Assembly: GCA_013416435.1 (NCBI GenBank)
Contig: JACCEN010000008.1
Coordinates: 124,001-188,000, forward strand
From: Alcaligenaceae bacterium
GTDB lineage: Bacteria > Pseudomonadota > Gammaproteobacteria > Burkholderiales > Burkholderiaceae_B
DNA length: 64,000 nucleotides
Reading direction: 5' to 3'
The notes under the pieces are model-generated. The model saw nothing but the letters and a program-made list of their open reading frames with translations. It had not been told where the DNA came from and made no database searches. The position numbers were made by a program, and so were the translations under genes. Positions 52,140 through 60,882 of the stretch are shown one piece after another. Within the stretch, counting starts at the first letter, position 1; every line of letters begins with the position of its first letter.

Positions 52140-52294
52140 GATGATATTTATTTCGTTAATATAAAGTATATGAAATAAAATTGCGACATAAAAAGATACA
52201 GAAATAAAATACCATAATTACCAGAATATAGAAATCTAATTTCTTCATTTATTGCGCACAATAGCTGCCATATATATCTTCATCGGAGTCATCT
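52140..52294. promoter_or_regulatory. AT-rich divergent promoter region of lrp and glmS
   Basis: 155 bases of strongly AT-rich DNA in a GC-rich genome. It contains an inverted repeat TTTATTTC (52147-52154) / GAAATAAA (52172-52179), which may be an Lrp-family site next to the regulator start. Several TATAAT-like stretches (for example tatatatct near 52272) could serve glmS. No glmS ribozyme or riboswitch structure is recognisable. Confidence 0.6.
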
Positions 52295-54127
52295 ATGTGC
52301 GGCATTGTTGGCGCGGTAGCGCAGCGCGATATCACCCCCATTCTTCTTGAAGGCCTTAAGCGCCTGGAATACCGCGGCTATGATTCTTGCGGCGTGGCGG
52401 TGCACGCCGACGGCGAACTCAAGCGCGCACGCAGCACGGAACGCGTGGCTCAACTGCAGGAGCAGGTGTCCAAGGAAAGCATTGAAGGCTTTACCGGCAT
52501 TGCGCATACGCGCTGGGCGACACACGGCGCGCCGGCCACGCACAACGCCCATCCGCATTTTTCCGGGCATGGCAAAGGCTCGGCTCGCATTGCCCTGGTG
52601 CATAACGGCATCATCGAGAACCACGACGAATTGCGCGCCGAACTCCAGGCAGCCGGCTACGTGTTCGAAAGCCAGACCGACACCGAGGTCATCGCCCACC
52701 TGGTCGACCACCTGTACAACGGTGATCTCTTTGAAGCGGTCCAGCAGGCAACGCGGCGCCTGGAAGGCGCGTACGCCATCGCCGTGTTCTGCCGCGACGA
52801 GCCGCACCGGGTAGTGGGCGCGCGCCAAGGCTCGCCGCTGGTCATCGGCCGAGGCGAGAACGAAAACTTCCTGGCCTCCGACGCATTGGCGCTGGCCGGC
52901 ACCACCGACCAGATCATCTACCTCGAAGACGGCGACGTCGTCGACCTTCAGTTGGCGCGCGTCTGGGTAGTGGACCAAGCCGGACGCCCGGTGGATCGCC
53001 CCGTGCATACCGTTCACGTGCACTCGGGCGCTGCGGAGCTCGGCCCATACCGGCACTACATGCAGAAGGAAATCTTCGAGCAGCCGCGCGCTGTCGCCGA
53101 CACCCTGCAGGACATCGAAAGCATCACACCCGAGCTCTTCGGCGACGGTGCCTATCAAGTCTTCAAAGAAATCGACAATGTGTTGATCCTGGCTTGCGGC
53201 ACCAGCTACTACGCCGGCCTGACCGCCCGCTACTGGATAGAATCTTTGGCCAAGGTGCCGGTGAACGTCGAAATCGCCAGCGAATACCGCTATCGCGACA
53301 CCGTGCCCAATCCGCGCACCCTGGTCGTCACGATCTCGCAATCCGGTGAAACCGCCGACACGCTGGCCGCGCTGAAGCACGCCCGCAGCTTGGGCATGCC
53401 CCACACCCTGACCATCTGCAATGTGGCGACCAGCGCCATGGTGCGCGAATGCAAGCTCAGCTACATCACCCGCGCCGGCGTCGAAATAGGCGTGGCGTCC
53501 ACCAAGGCCTTCACCACCCAGCTGACCGCCTTGTGCCTGCTGACCCTCGCGCTGGCGCAAACCAAAGGCGTGCTCAGCGCCGAGCGCGAAGACGAAATGC
53601 TCAAGTCGCTGCGGCATCTGCCAGTGGCCATAGGCGCGGTGCTTGCGCTCGAGCCGCAAATCATGGCCTGGGCCGACCGCTTCGCCAGCAAGGAAAATGC
53701 GCTGTTCCTGGGGCGCGGCATGCACTATCCCATCGCCCTGGAAGGCGCCTTGAAGCTCAAGGAAATCAGCTACATCCACGCCGAAGCCTATCCCGCAGGA
53801 GAACTGAAGCACGGCCCTTTGGCACTGGTCACCGACGCGATGCCCGTCGTGACCATCGCGCCGCGCGACGAGTTGCTGGAAAAGCTCAAGTCCAACATGC
53901 AGGAAGTCCACGCGCGCGGTGGCGAGTTGTATGTGTTTGCCGATGCAGACACCAGGATCGTGAACAGCGACGGCATACACGTGATCCGCATGCCCGAGAA
54001 CTACGGGAAACTGTCTCCCATCCTGCATACGATTCCCTTGCAGTTGCTGGCCTATCACACGGCGTGCGCGCGGGGTACGGATGTGGACAAGCCCAGGAAT
54101 CTGGCTAAGAGCGTGACGGTGGAGTGA
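52295..54127 (+). CDS. glmS: Glutamine--fructose-6-phosphate aminotransferase (isomerizing)
   Basis: 610-residue enzyme making glucosamine-6-phosphate from fructose-6-phosphate and glutamine. Cys2 is the glutaminase nucleophile (MCGIVGAV). The N-terminal amidotransferase has [24 protein letters not shown] and [12 protein letters not shown]. Two SIS domains follow ([57 protein letters not shown]). It ends with the typical [11 protein letters not shown]. The same strand as glmU but separated by an accessory block. Downstream (54128 on) the sequence becomes insertion-element debris. Confidence 0.98.
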   Translation: MCGIVGAVAQRDITPILLEGLKRLEYRGYDSCGVAVHADGELKRARSTERVAQLQEQVSKESIEGFTGIAHTRWATHGAPATHNAHPHFSGHGKGSARIALVHNGIIENHDELRAELQAAGYVFESQTDTEVIAHLVDHLYNGDLFEAVQQATRRLEGAYAIAVFCRDEPHRVVGARQGSPLVIGRGENENFLASDALALAGTTDQIIYLEDGDVVDLQLARVWVVDQAGRPVDRPVHTVHVHSGAAELGPYRHYMQKEIFEQPRAVADTLQDIESITPELFGDGAYQVFKEIDNVLILACGTSYYAGLTARYWIESLAKVPVNVEIASEYRYRDTVPNPRTLVVTISQSGETADTLAALKHARSLGMPHTLTICNVATSAMVRECKLSYITRAGVEIGVASTKAFTTQLTALCLLTLALAQTKGVLSAEREDEMLKSLRHLPVAIGAVLALEPQIMAWADRFASKENALFLGRGMHYPIALEGALKLKEISYIHAEAYPAGELKHGPLALVTDAMPVVTIAPRDELLEKLKSNMQEVHARGGELYVFADADTRIVNSDGIHVIRMPENYGKLSPILHTIPLQLLAYHTACARGTDVDKPRNLAKSVTVE

Positions 54128-54270
54128 TGGGGTGAGCTGGGTTGCCGGTGAAGAGCGGGAATAAAGGCTGTCGGTGCGAAATAAAGTCTGTCGACGTCTA
54201 ATTCCGCTGTTTGGGCGGGCATTTATTGTGAACTTCGGCTACCTTCAGAGAAACATTCAGAGAACGTTGA

Positions 54271-54709
54271 ATGCGGCCAGTCATCCACTACGAGTTTGCC
54301 CGGCAGTCCCTCGGAGACTTGAAGGGTAAACTCGTAGTGGACGACTACGCCGGGTACCGCCAGGGCGCTGGACTACAGCCTGAAACGCTGGGCGGCGCTT
54401 ACGCGCTACCTGGATGACGGGCAGGTCCCGATCGACAACAATCATATCGAAATGCAAATCAGGCCGGTGGCAATCGGCAGGGCCAACTGGCTGTTCGCCG
54501 GTTCCTTGCGCGCGGGCAAACGTGCGGCTGCGCTCATGAGCCTGATTCAGTCAGCCAAGCTCAATGGCCTGAATCCATACGCCTATCTGCGCGACGTCCT
54601 GGAGCGCTTGCCGACACATCCGGATAACCGGATCGATGAGTTCTTGCCGCACAACTGGACGGGTTCGGTGACCGCCGAAACCGAGCCCCCTCCTCAAGCG
54701 CGACTAAAG
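54271..54709 (+). pseudogene. IS66 family transposase remnant with internal deletion
   Basis: Two transposase pieces lie side by side. 54286-54360 reads YEFARQSLGDLKGKLVVDDYAGYRQ in one frame (the VVDDYAGY motif of the IS66 catalytic domain). From 54361 the reading shifts frame to ALDYSLKRWAALTRYLDDG, then DNNHIEMQIRPVAIGRANWLF and LPTHPDNRIDEFLP, the IS66 C-terminus. The segment normally between GY(R/K) and the ALxYxL helix is missing, so a deletion or frameshift joined the parts. No terminal repeats recognised. It borders the LysR gene and marks the left edge of the island. 54128-54270 shows no recognisable feature. Confidence 0.85.
54280..54345. repeat. Imperfect 22-base inverted repeat in the IS66 remnant
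   Basis: Arms 54280-54301 and 54324-54345 are inverted copies matching at 20 of 22 bases (core CCACTACGAGTTT / AAACTCGTAGTGG), separated by 22 bases. The right arm is transposase coding sequence (KLVVDDY); the left arm appears to be an inverted duplicate of it. Confidence 0.85.
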
Positions 54710-55585
54710 TCAGCGGGCTGCGCAACTGCTTATCCAAGTTACAAGGTCCTGAAGCTCTTTGGAGCTTCGAAGATGAGGCGCAATCCACATGACGATATTG
54801 AACTTGCCGTCGATAAACCCGTAAGGGGCGACTAGCTTCCCCGACCTAATTTCGTTTTCCACGATCATTCGAGGTGAAATGGCAACGCCGAGCCCGCACG
54901 AGGCAGCCTGAATCATTAGATAAAAATGTTCGTAAATATCATGAGGTTCGAGCTGGATGTCGGGCCGCTCCATGACTTCCAGCCAATCCTGCCAGGCGGA
55001 CGGGCGGGTCTTGGGCGCCAAGATGTGGGCGTTCTTTAGGTCCTCCAGATGCGCGCCAAGGGCGGCTTTTTGCATATACTCGGGCGAACACACTACTCCT
55101 ACTTCTTCTACCATAAGATGCTTGACGATTACGTTTGATGGCGGCGGGACCATGTCGTTACGGATTGCCAGACTTACCTCTTCGCGCACAAGATCCATGT
55201 CGGAATAGTTCACATTGAGCCGCAGCTCCGTTTCAGGATGCGTGCGCTTGAACGCAGCAAGCTGCGGGATCAGCCAGTGCATCATAATTGTCGCCGAGCA
55301 CGACAGGGTGAGGGGCCCCGGTTGAAATTGGGCTACGCTGGCGTCAATGATGCTAAACCCTTCCCCCAACTTCGCCGCCATGCGGCCACCCTCGTCGGTG
55401 GGCACCACCGATTGAGGCAAACGCCTTAGTAGGGGTACACCGAAGATGCCTTCCAAGGTTTGAATATGCCGGCTGACGGCACCAGGCGTCACGCCAAGCT
55501 CCGCCGCCGCAAGGCTTATGCTCCCAAGCCGAGCGGATGCCTCAAACGCCCTCAGCGCGTTCAATGACGGTCGAACTGATTTCAT
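54710..55585 (-). CDS. LysR family transcriptional regulator (GcvA-like)
   Basis: 291 residues. N-terminal winged helix: SLNALRAFEASARLGSISLAAAELGVTPGAVSRHIQTLE. Effector domain of the periplasmic-binding fold with FQPGPLTLSCSATIMMHWLIPQL and SCGLGVAISPRMI. GcvA/AmpR-like start (RPSLNALRAFEA). Divergent from the RuBisCO-like protein operon by 163 bases, the classical arrangement for a LysR activator of a catabolic operon, so it probably senses the pathway substrate. Its 3' end touches the IS66 remnant, but the length is normal. Confidence 0.92.
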   Translation of the reverse strand: MKSVRPSLNALRAFEASARLGSISLAAAELGVTPGAVSRHIQTLEGIFGVPLLRRLPQSVVPTDEGGRMAAKLGEGFSIIDASVAQFQPGPLTLSCSATIMMHWLIPQLAAFKRTHPETELRLNVNYSDMDLVREEVSLAIRNDMVPPPSNVIVKHLMVEEVGVVCSPEYMQKAALGAHLEDLKNAHILAPKTRPSAWQDWLEVMERPDIQLEPHDIYEHFYLMIQAASCGLGVAISPRMIVENEIRSGKLVAPYGFIDGKFNIVMWIAPHLRSSKELQDLVTWISSCAAR

Positions 55586-55748
55586 TCCTTATCTCCCCTG
55601 TAGCACAGGTAATCGACTCGATGAGTTCACACAGCTGCTTTCAAAGTTGAATTAACTCACGGACGGCCTAGCCGACGCATGCTTTGACTTTTTCTCATGC
55701 TGTGCGTGACAAAAAATGGATTGAGCCAGACGATATCACCCTCTTAGA
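55586..55748. promoter_or_regulatory. Divergent LysR / RLP operon control region
   Basis: 163 bases between the start codons. The central part (about 55640-55720) is AT-richer (ttcaaagttgaattaactcac, catgctttgactttttctcatgctgtg) and contains TTGACT at about 55683 followed by an AT stretch that could form the operon promoter. LysR sites of the T-N11-A type can be fitted in several ways, so none is claimed. Confidence 0.5.
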
Positions 55749-57107
55749 ATGCTCTATCCCTCACGAAAGATGATCAATAACATGTTCCTCGTCGAAACTC
55801 CAACGTCAGAAACCAGCACTATCGAATCTGCGCCTCGAGCAAAGCAAGAACATGTCGTCGCTACCTACGTCATTGAAACGGCCTTTCCCCTGGACTATGC
55901 TGCAGAAGTTATTGCAGGAGAACAATCTTGCGGCACCTTCGTAGCCGTTCCAAATGAGACGGCCCAACTGAAGGAGCGCCATAGCGCGAAGGTGTTGAGC
56001 GTCACGCCCTTGGAAACCGTTGCTTCGCCGTCCCTGGAAGGGTCCACCGCACCGCAGTCGCCTAACGCTTCGCGGTACCAGCGCGGCAAAATCGTGGTTT
56101 CGTTTCCGTACCACAACATCGGCCCGTCTATCCCGAATCTCCTGACGACAGTTGCAGGGAACCTGTATGAAATCCAGCAACTTTCCGGTATCAGGCTGGT
56201 GGATCTGGAATTGCCGGTTGCATTTTCCCAGCGTTACCCGGGCCCTGCCTTCGGCATCGAAGGTACCCGCAAATTGACGAACGTCCATGGACGCTCCTTG
56301 ATCGGAACCATCATCAAGCCTAGCATTGGTCTGACCCCCGATGAAACGCGCCCGCTCGTGCGCGAGCTTGCGATGGCTGGACTGGACTTCGCCAAAGACG
56401 ACGAACTCAATGGCAACGCGCCCTACGCGCCTCTCGCCGAACGGGTAGCCGCTGTCATGGACGAGATCAACCGCGTTGCCGACAAGACCGGTAAGAAAAT
56501 GATGTATGCCTTCAACATCACGGGAGACGTCGACGAACTGCGCCGCGGGCACGACCTGGTAAATGAGGCCGGCGGCTCTTGCGTCATGGTCGCTATAAAC
56601 AGCATCGGTTTCGCAGGCCTGTCGTACCTTCGCCAACATTCCGAGCTTCCGATCCACGGTCATCGCGCCATGTACGGTGCACTGGCTCGCCATCCGATGC
56701 TCGGCATCGGCTTCACAGCATATCAGAAGCTCTGCCGGCTGGCAGGAGTAGATCATCTGCATGTTGGTGGACTCGACAGCAAGTTCTATCAGAGCAACGC
56801 AGAGGTGCGCCAGTCCATTCTGGATTGCCTGGCGCCTATGTATGGAGACTATCGAGTAATGCCTGCCATTTCGTCTGCCCAGTGGGCCGGATCAGCTGAG
56901 GGCATCTACGCGGCAACGAAGACTATCGACGTACTGCATCTGGCCGGCGGCGGGATTATCGCCCATCCCGGAGGAATATCAGAAGGCGTCCGAAGCATGC
57001 AGCAGGGCTGGGAAGCCGCCATGGCCAATATCACCTTGGCCGAGTATGCGGAAGGCCGGCCCGAACTGCGTTTGGCAATTGAAAAATTTGGAAAGTCGCG
57101 CACGTAG
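55749..57107 (+). CDS. RuBisCO-like protein (form IV, OiaX/OiaT-like clade suspected)
   Basis: 452-residue RuBisCO large-subunit homologue. By alignment to plant RuBisCO numbering: K190 in GTIIKPSIGL (K175), Ser192 replaces K177, K216-D218-E219 in DFAKDDE (carbamylated K201 with D203/E204), H305-R306 (H294-R295), H336/H338 (H325/H327), K345 (K334 in loop 6), S375/S376, and GGGIIAHPGG for the second phosphate site. Most metal and phosphate ligands remain, so a phosphorylated sugar acid is a likely substrate, but K177 loss argues against CO2 fixation. About 34 extra N-terminal residues; ATG at 55770 or 55782 may be the true start. First gene of the operon. Confidence 0.9.
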   Translation: MLYPSRKMINNMFLVETPTSETSTIESAPRAKQEHVVATYVIETAFPLDYAAEVIAGEQSCGTFVAVPNETAQLKERHSAKVLSVTPLETVASPSLEGSTAPQSPNASRYQRGKIVVSFPYHNIGPSIPNLLTTVAGNLYEIQQLSGIRLVDLELPVAFSQRYPGPAFGIEGTRKLTNVHGRSLIGTIIKPSIGLTPDETRPLVRELAMAGLDFAKDDELNGNAPYAPLAERVAAVMDEINRVADKTGKKMMYAFNITGDVDELRRGHDLVNEAGGSCVMVAINSIGFAGLSYLRQHSELPIHGHRAMYGALARHPMLGIGFTAYQKLCRLAGVDHLHVGGLDSKFYQSNAEVRQSILDCLAPMYGDYRVMPAISSAQWAGSAEGIYAATKTIDVLHLAGGGIIAHPGGISEGVRSMQQGWEAAMANITLAEYAEGRPELRLAIEKFGKSRT

Positions 57108-57142
57108 AATCTGCGCTACCTTGTTATACGGAGGAACATGAA

Positions 57143-57907
57143 GTGAAGCTCAGTGCATCCCAATTGAAAGAGTACGCCGAAAACGGCTTTTTAGTGCTGC
57201 GCGACGTTTTCACGCAAGAGGAAGTGGAAGCTCTGCGAAGTGAGTCGACCACAATATTTGAGCACCATCGCCCTGAAATCTGGCGCGAGAAGAATGGCGC
57301 TCCGCGGACCGCATTCGGTTGTCACGAGTATAGTCCCCTGTTCCGTTCACTCACACGCGACAGCCGCTTAGTTGATCCCGTGGAACAGATTACCGGTGAC
57401 ACGCTGTATATCCATCAATTCAAGGTAAACCCCAAGGTCGCCTTTGATGGCGATCCGTTTCCCTGGCACCAAGACTTCGCGACCTGGCACCTTGATGATG
57501 GCATGCTGGAACCACAGGCCATGAACATCGCCATTATGTTGGACGAAGTCACTGCAATGAATGGAGCGCTCATGTTCGTGCCAGGCAGCCACCAACGAGG
57601 CATGATCGACGCGCCTGATATCGACGGTCGGCGATGGATGAAGCGCGAAGACATCGCTCGGCTCATCACCAAGGCGAGCGATGTCGCGATTGCAACGGGA
57701 CAGGCGGGCGATGTGCTAATGTTCCATGCCAACTCGGTCCATGGGTCCGGCGGCAATATCACTCCGCTGTCTCGCCGGATCCTTTATGTAACCTACAACG
57801 CCGTCTCGAATCGGCTGCGCAATCCGACGCGCCCTCCCTTCATCGCACACCGAACGTTCGATCCGGTAGAGCCCGCTGAGCGGTCATTTTTGCTCACACT
57901 AGCCTGA
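57143..57907 (+). CDS. Phytanoyl-CoA dioxygenase (PhyH) family protein with ectoine-hydroxylase-like signature
   Basis: 254-residue Fe(II)/2-oxoglutarate dioxygenase. Iron ligands H109 and D111 (FPWHQDFATWHLDDG) and H200 (MFHANSVHGSGGN); 2-oxoglutarate Arg in SRRILYVTYN. The stretch around residues 106-121 closely follows the ectoine hydroxylase signature (F-x-W-H-x-D-F-x-T-W-H-x-x-D-G-M), with Gln for Ser after His. Start is GTG 57143 with GGAGG eight bases before; the nearby ATG 57138 opens only ATG-AAG-TGA. 35 bases after the RLP gene. No ectABC genes are present, so a substrate of the sugar-acid pathway is more likely than ectoine. Confidence 0.88.
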   Translation: MKLSASQLKEYAENGFLVLRDVFTQEEVEALRSESTTIFEHHRPEIWREKNGAPRTAFGCHEYSPLFRSLTRDSRLVDPVEQITGDTLYIHQFKVNPKVAFDGDPFPWHQDFATWHLDDGMLEPQAMNIAIMLDEVTAMNGALMFVPGSHQRGMIDAPDIDGRRWMKREDIARLITKASDVAIATGQAGDVLMFHANSVHGSGGNITPLSRRILYVTYNAVSNRLRNPTRPPFIAHRTFDPVEPAERSFLLTLA

Positions 57908-57941
57908 TCGTGCCCAGACCATTCTAAAAAGAGGAGACAAC

Positions 57942-58967
57942 ATGAGATTGCGATTTACCAAGCAGAAAATGGCAACCACCCTGGCAACATGCGCTTTGCT
58001 GTTGCTTGCCCCCACAAGTTTCGCCGAACAGCTCAAACTTCGCATGGCGCACTACGCCGCAACGAACAGTCCAGTAGATAAAGCTGGCCAGGAATTCGCC
58101 AGGTTGGTCAAAGAACGCACTCAGGGGCGAATCGCCATCACGCTATTCCCTGACAGTCAGCTGGGCAGCGTTGAAGCGAACGCCCGCGACTTGTCCAGGG
58201 GAGCACTGGACTTATCGCTCCTGACTCCCGGTTCGCTATCCGGTCTCGATCCATTGCTGGATATTCATTACCTGCCGTTCATTGCTACTACAAACGAGCA
58301 GGTGGACGCGATTTTCTACAATCCGAACGGCACTCTCCAGAAAACGGTTATCGAAGCCCTCGCAAGGCATCGTATTCACACACTCGGTTTCTATGAACTG
58401 GAATTTCGCGCGGTCACCAATTCGAAGCGTCCGGTTGAAAAACCGGAGGACCTGAAAGGCTTGAAGTTGCGCGTGCCCAGTTCGGCTGCGATTAAGGGTT
58501 TTTTTGAGGCGACAGGGGCACAGCCAGTGATTATGCCGTTCCCGGAACTATTCACAGCGCTACAGCAGGGAACCGTGGACGGTCAGGACAACGGCGCGAG
58601 TCTCACCTACGAGTCCCGCCTGTTCGAGACCCAGGAATACATGACGTTGTTGAATCATGTGTACGCCTTTGGTACCTTCAATGCAAGCGACAAGCTATGG
58701 TCGAAATTGTCCGAAGAAGACAAGAAAATAATGACGCAGACCGCGCAAGAGGTCGGTAAACGCCAGATCGAGAAGAACCGTGCGCGCAACGATGAATTCC
58801 TGATGAAGCTGCAAGAGGCGGGGATTAAGGTAACGCGGCCGAGTGCGCAGGCCTATGCCGACTTCGCAAGAATCGGTCAAACGGTTTGGGACAAATTGAC
58901 CCCAGTTTATGGTGCGGATCGCATCAAAGCGCTTCGCGATGAGGTAAGCCGGGCTCAGGCCGACTGA
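57942..58967 (+). CDS. TRAP transporter substrate-binding protein DctP
   Basis: 341-residue periplasmic protein with signal peptide (MATTLATCALLLLAPTSFA). Mature sequence LKLRMAHYAATNSPVDKAGQEFARLV, then SQLGSVEANARDLSRGALD and LKLRVPSSAAIKGFFEATGA with the conserved carboxylate-binding Arg, and GTVDGQDNGASLTYESRLF. Typical DctP organisation for binding organic acids such as sugar acids. AGAGGAGAC Shine-Dalgarno before ATG 57942. It provides the ligand to the DctQ/DctM carrier encoded next. Confidence 0.93.
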   Translation: MRLRFTKQKMATTLATCALLLLAPTSFAEQLKLRMAHYAATNSPVDKAGQEFARLVKERTQGRIAITLFPDSQLGSVEANARDLSRGALDLSLLTPGSLSGLDPLLDIHYLPFIATTNEQVDAIFYNPNGTLQKTVIEALARHRIHTLGFYELEFRAVTNSKRPVEKPEDLKGLKLRVPSSAAIKGFFEATGAQPVIMPFPELFTALQQGTVDGQDNGASLTYESRLFETQEYMTLLNHVYAFGTFNASDKLWSKLSEEDKKIMTQTAQEVGKRQIEKNRARNDEFLMKLQEAGIKVTRPSAQAYADFARIGQTVWDKLTPVYGADRIKALRDEVSRAQAD

Positions 58968-59041
58968 CCCTCACTGATGTCAGCGGATCCCACACCCCAG
59001 GTACTGCGGCAAGGGATCTTGCTATCCGGAGGATAAAAGAC

Positions 59042-59581
59042 ATGGAAGCTTCGAGCGCAATGCCCGCCCCTTTTTGCATCAGCGCATGGCTTTTCAAGTT
59101 CGAACAGCAGGTCTACCAAGTTGAAAAGGCGATCTGCATTACGGCTCTAGCGGTAATGCTTTTTGCCATTGCAACCAACGTTCTTGTTCGATACTTCAAT
59201 CTGCCACTGCCCAATCTAAGCGAATGGGGCATTGTCGCCATTGCCCCGCTGACCTTTATCGGCATGGCTATGTGTTCCTACACGGGTACCCACATCGCTG
59301 TCGATGCGATCAAATCGGTAAGAAGCCGCCGCGTTCAGCGCGTTGCCCGCTTTGTCACCGCAGTCGCCTCGGTCATTTTCGCCACGATCTATTTGTACTC
59401 CGGTTGGATATTCATGTATGGGGTTCTGGAGTCTGGCGAAAAGATGATGGATATGGGAACACCGTTGGCTTTCCCTTTATCGTTCTTGCCCGCGGGCATG
59501 GCCTTGGTACTGCTCCATTCCGTGCTTGAGCTATGGCGCACAGTAAAGGACTTGGCGCCCCCGGCCGAGGAGATAGCATGA
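59042..59581 (+). CDS. TRAP transporter small permease DctQ
   Basis: 179-residue four-helix membrane subunit. LAVMLFAIATNVLVRYFNLPLPNLSEWGI is the DctQ core motif (VxxRYxFxxxxxWxEE-type region), followed by FIGMAMCSYTGTHIAVD. ATG 59042 follows CCGGAGGAT. Stop overlaps the dctM start by four bases, as usual for TRAP pairs. A 74-base gap separates it from dctP. Confidence 0.92.
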   Translation: MEASSAMPAPFCISAWLFKFEQQVYQVEKAICITALAVMLFAIATNVLVRYFNLPLPNLSEWGIVAIAPLTFIGMAMCSYTGTHIAVDAIKSVRSRRVQRVARFVTAVASVIFATIYLYSGWIFMYGVLESGEKMMDMGTPLAFPLSFLPAGMALVLLHSVLELWRTVKDLAPPAEEIA

Positions 59582-60876
59582 TTTCGGGAATCTTCATTCT
59601 GACTGCCATCCTCTTGATCGGGATACCGATCGGCATAGCATTCCCCCTGATCGTCATCGTTAACGCGGAGGCCTGGAGTATTGACTGGTCGATGCTTCCC
59701 TCTACGACCTTCGATGCGGTCTCCTCCTTTCCGTTATTGGCGATTCCGCTTTTCATCCTGGGCGGGGAAATCATGAATCGCGGAGGCCTCATCAAGCAAC
59801 TGACCGATGTATGCGACCGGCTGCTAGGATGGGCCAAGGCGCCAACGGGTCATGTCATGATCGCGGCGAGCGCATTGATGGGCGCGATCACCGGCTCGTC
59901 GGTAGCAACCGTAGCCGCTATCGGCGGCACGATTGGACCGGAGATGACGCGCCGGGGCTATGCTCCGGGGTACACGGCTGCGCTTAACGCGTCCTCCGGA
60001 CTTCTAGGCGTATTGATTCCGCCTTCCATACCTTTGATTCTGTATGGCTCTATTGTCGGCGTATCGATTACGCAGCTGTTTCTGGCGGCCATAGTGCCAG
60101 GCTTGATAATGGTGCTTGCCATGATGGCAGTGCACGGCCTTATGGCCAAACGCATCTTGGTATCAGGACGGGAGACTGTGAGCCAAAGCATGAGCGCGGG
60201 GACAGAAGCTTTTGCGAAGTTTGAGGACAACAGCTGGTCAGTCGTCGTCAAATCCCTACCCGCGCTATTTCTTCCCATAGTCGTGCTCGGTGGAATCTAC
60301 TCCGGCGTGTTTACACCCACCGAAGCAGCAGCGATCGCCGCGGTTTATGCTTTGCTTGTGATTCTTCTTGGGCGCACCGCCAAGTTTGGAGATCTGAAGG
60401 GCATATTTCACAGGGCGGCGATGACATCTGCGGCTATTCTGGTCATTATCGGCCTGACGAGCGTCTTTAATCGCGCGATGGTGTTTCAGCAGGTACCGCA
60501 GTCGATCGCTACGTTTGCAACTGGCTACACCGATAGCGTTATTGTTTTTCTTCTAGTGGTAAATGTGGCGCTTCTCCTGATTGGCATGATCATGGAAACA
60601 AACGCCGCTACGCTGTTGATGGGCCCATTACTTGCGCCCGCGGCGGCCAAGTTCGGAATAGACCCGGTTCACTTCGGCATCATTCTTGTCACCAATATCG
60701 AGATCGGACTGCTGACGCCGCCGATGGCCGTCAACCTTTTTGTTGCCGCACGGACCAACAACGTTCCCTTATCCTCGTTGCTACGCTACCTGGCATGGTT
60801 TTTGGCTGTCGTGCTGGTCGTGATGGCAACCATCACCTATATCCCTGCTTTGCCGCTGTGGTATCGGTATCTCTGA
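59578..60876 (+). CDS. TRAP transporter large permease DctM
   Basis: 432-residue sodium-coupled transporter with about twelve helices. Family motifs include FPLLAIPLFILGGEIMNRGG, GSSVATVAAIGGTIGPEM, ASSGLLGVLIPPSIPLILYG and ETNAATLLMGPLLAPAAAKFGIDPVHFGI, ending TPPMAVNLFVAART. ATG 59578 (GAGGAGATAGC before it) overlaps the dctQ stop, so longer readings from 59533 are not used. It imports the organic acid bound by DctP. Confidence 0.93.
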   Translation: MISGIFILTAILLIGIPIGIAFPLIVIVNAEAWSIDWSMLPSTTFDAVSSFPLLAIPLFILGGEIMNRGGLIKQLTDVCDRLLGWAKAPTGHVMIAASALMGAITGSSVATVAAIGGTIGPEMTRRGYAPGYTAALNASSGLLGVLIPPSIPLILYGSIVGVSITQLFLAAIVPGLIMVLAMMAVHGLMAKRILVSGRETVSQSMSAGTEAFAKFEDNSWSVVVKSLPALFLPIVVLGGIYSGVFTPTEAAAIAAVYALLVILLGRTAKFGDLKGIFHRAAMTSAAILVIIGLTSVFNRAMVFQQVPQSIATFATGYTDSVIVFLLVVNVALLLIGMIMETNAATLLMGPLLAPAAAKFGIDPVHFGIILVTNIEIGLLTPPMAVNLFVAARTNNVPLSSLLRYLAWFLAVVLVVMATITYIPALPLWYRYL

Positions 60877-60882
60877 TCCAAA

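Noticed and set aside
52140-52294. glmS ribozyme or riboswitch
   Set aside because: The leader is short, AT-rich and lacks the conserved core; that ribozyme is known mainly from Gram-positive bacteria.
57138-57146. ATG AAG TGA directly before the PhyH gene as its start or as a leader peptide
   Set aside because: It ends after two codons; the GTG at 57143 has the better Shine-Dalgarno spacing. A two-codon leader cannot be excluded but has no support.
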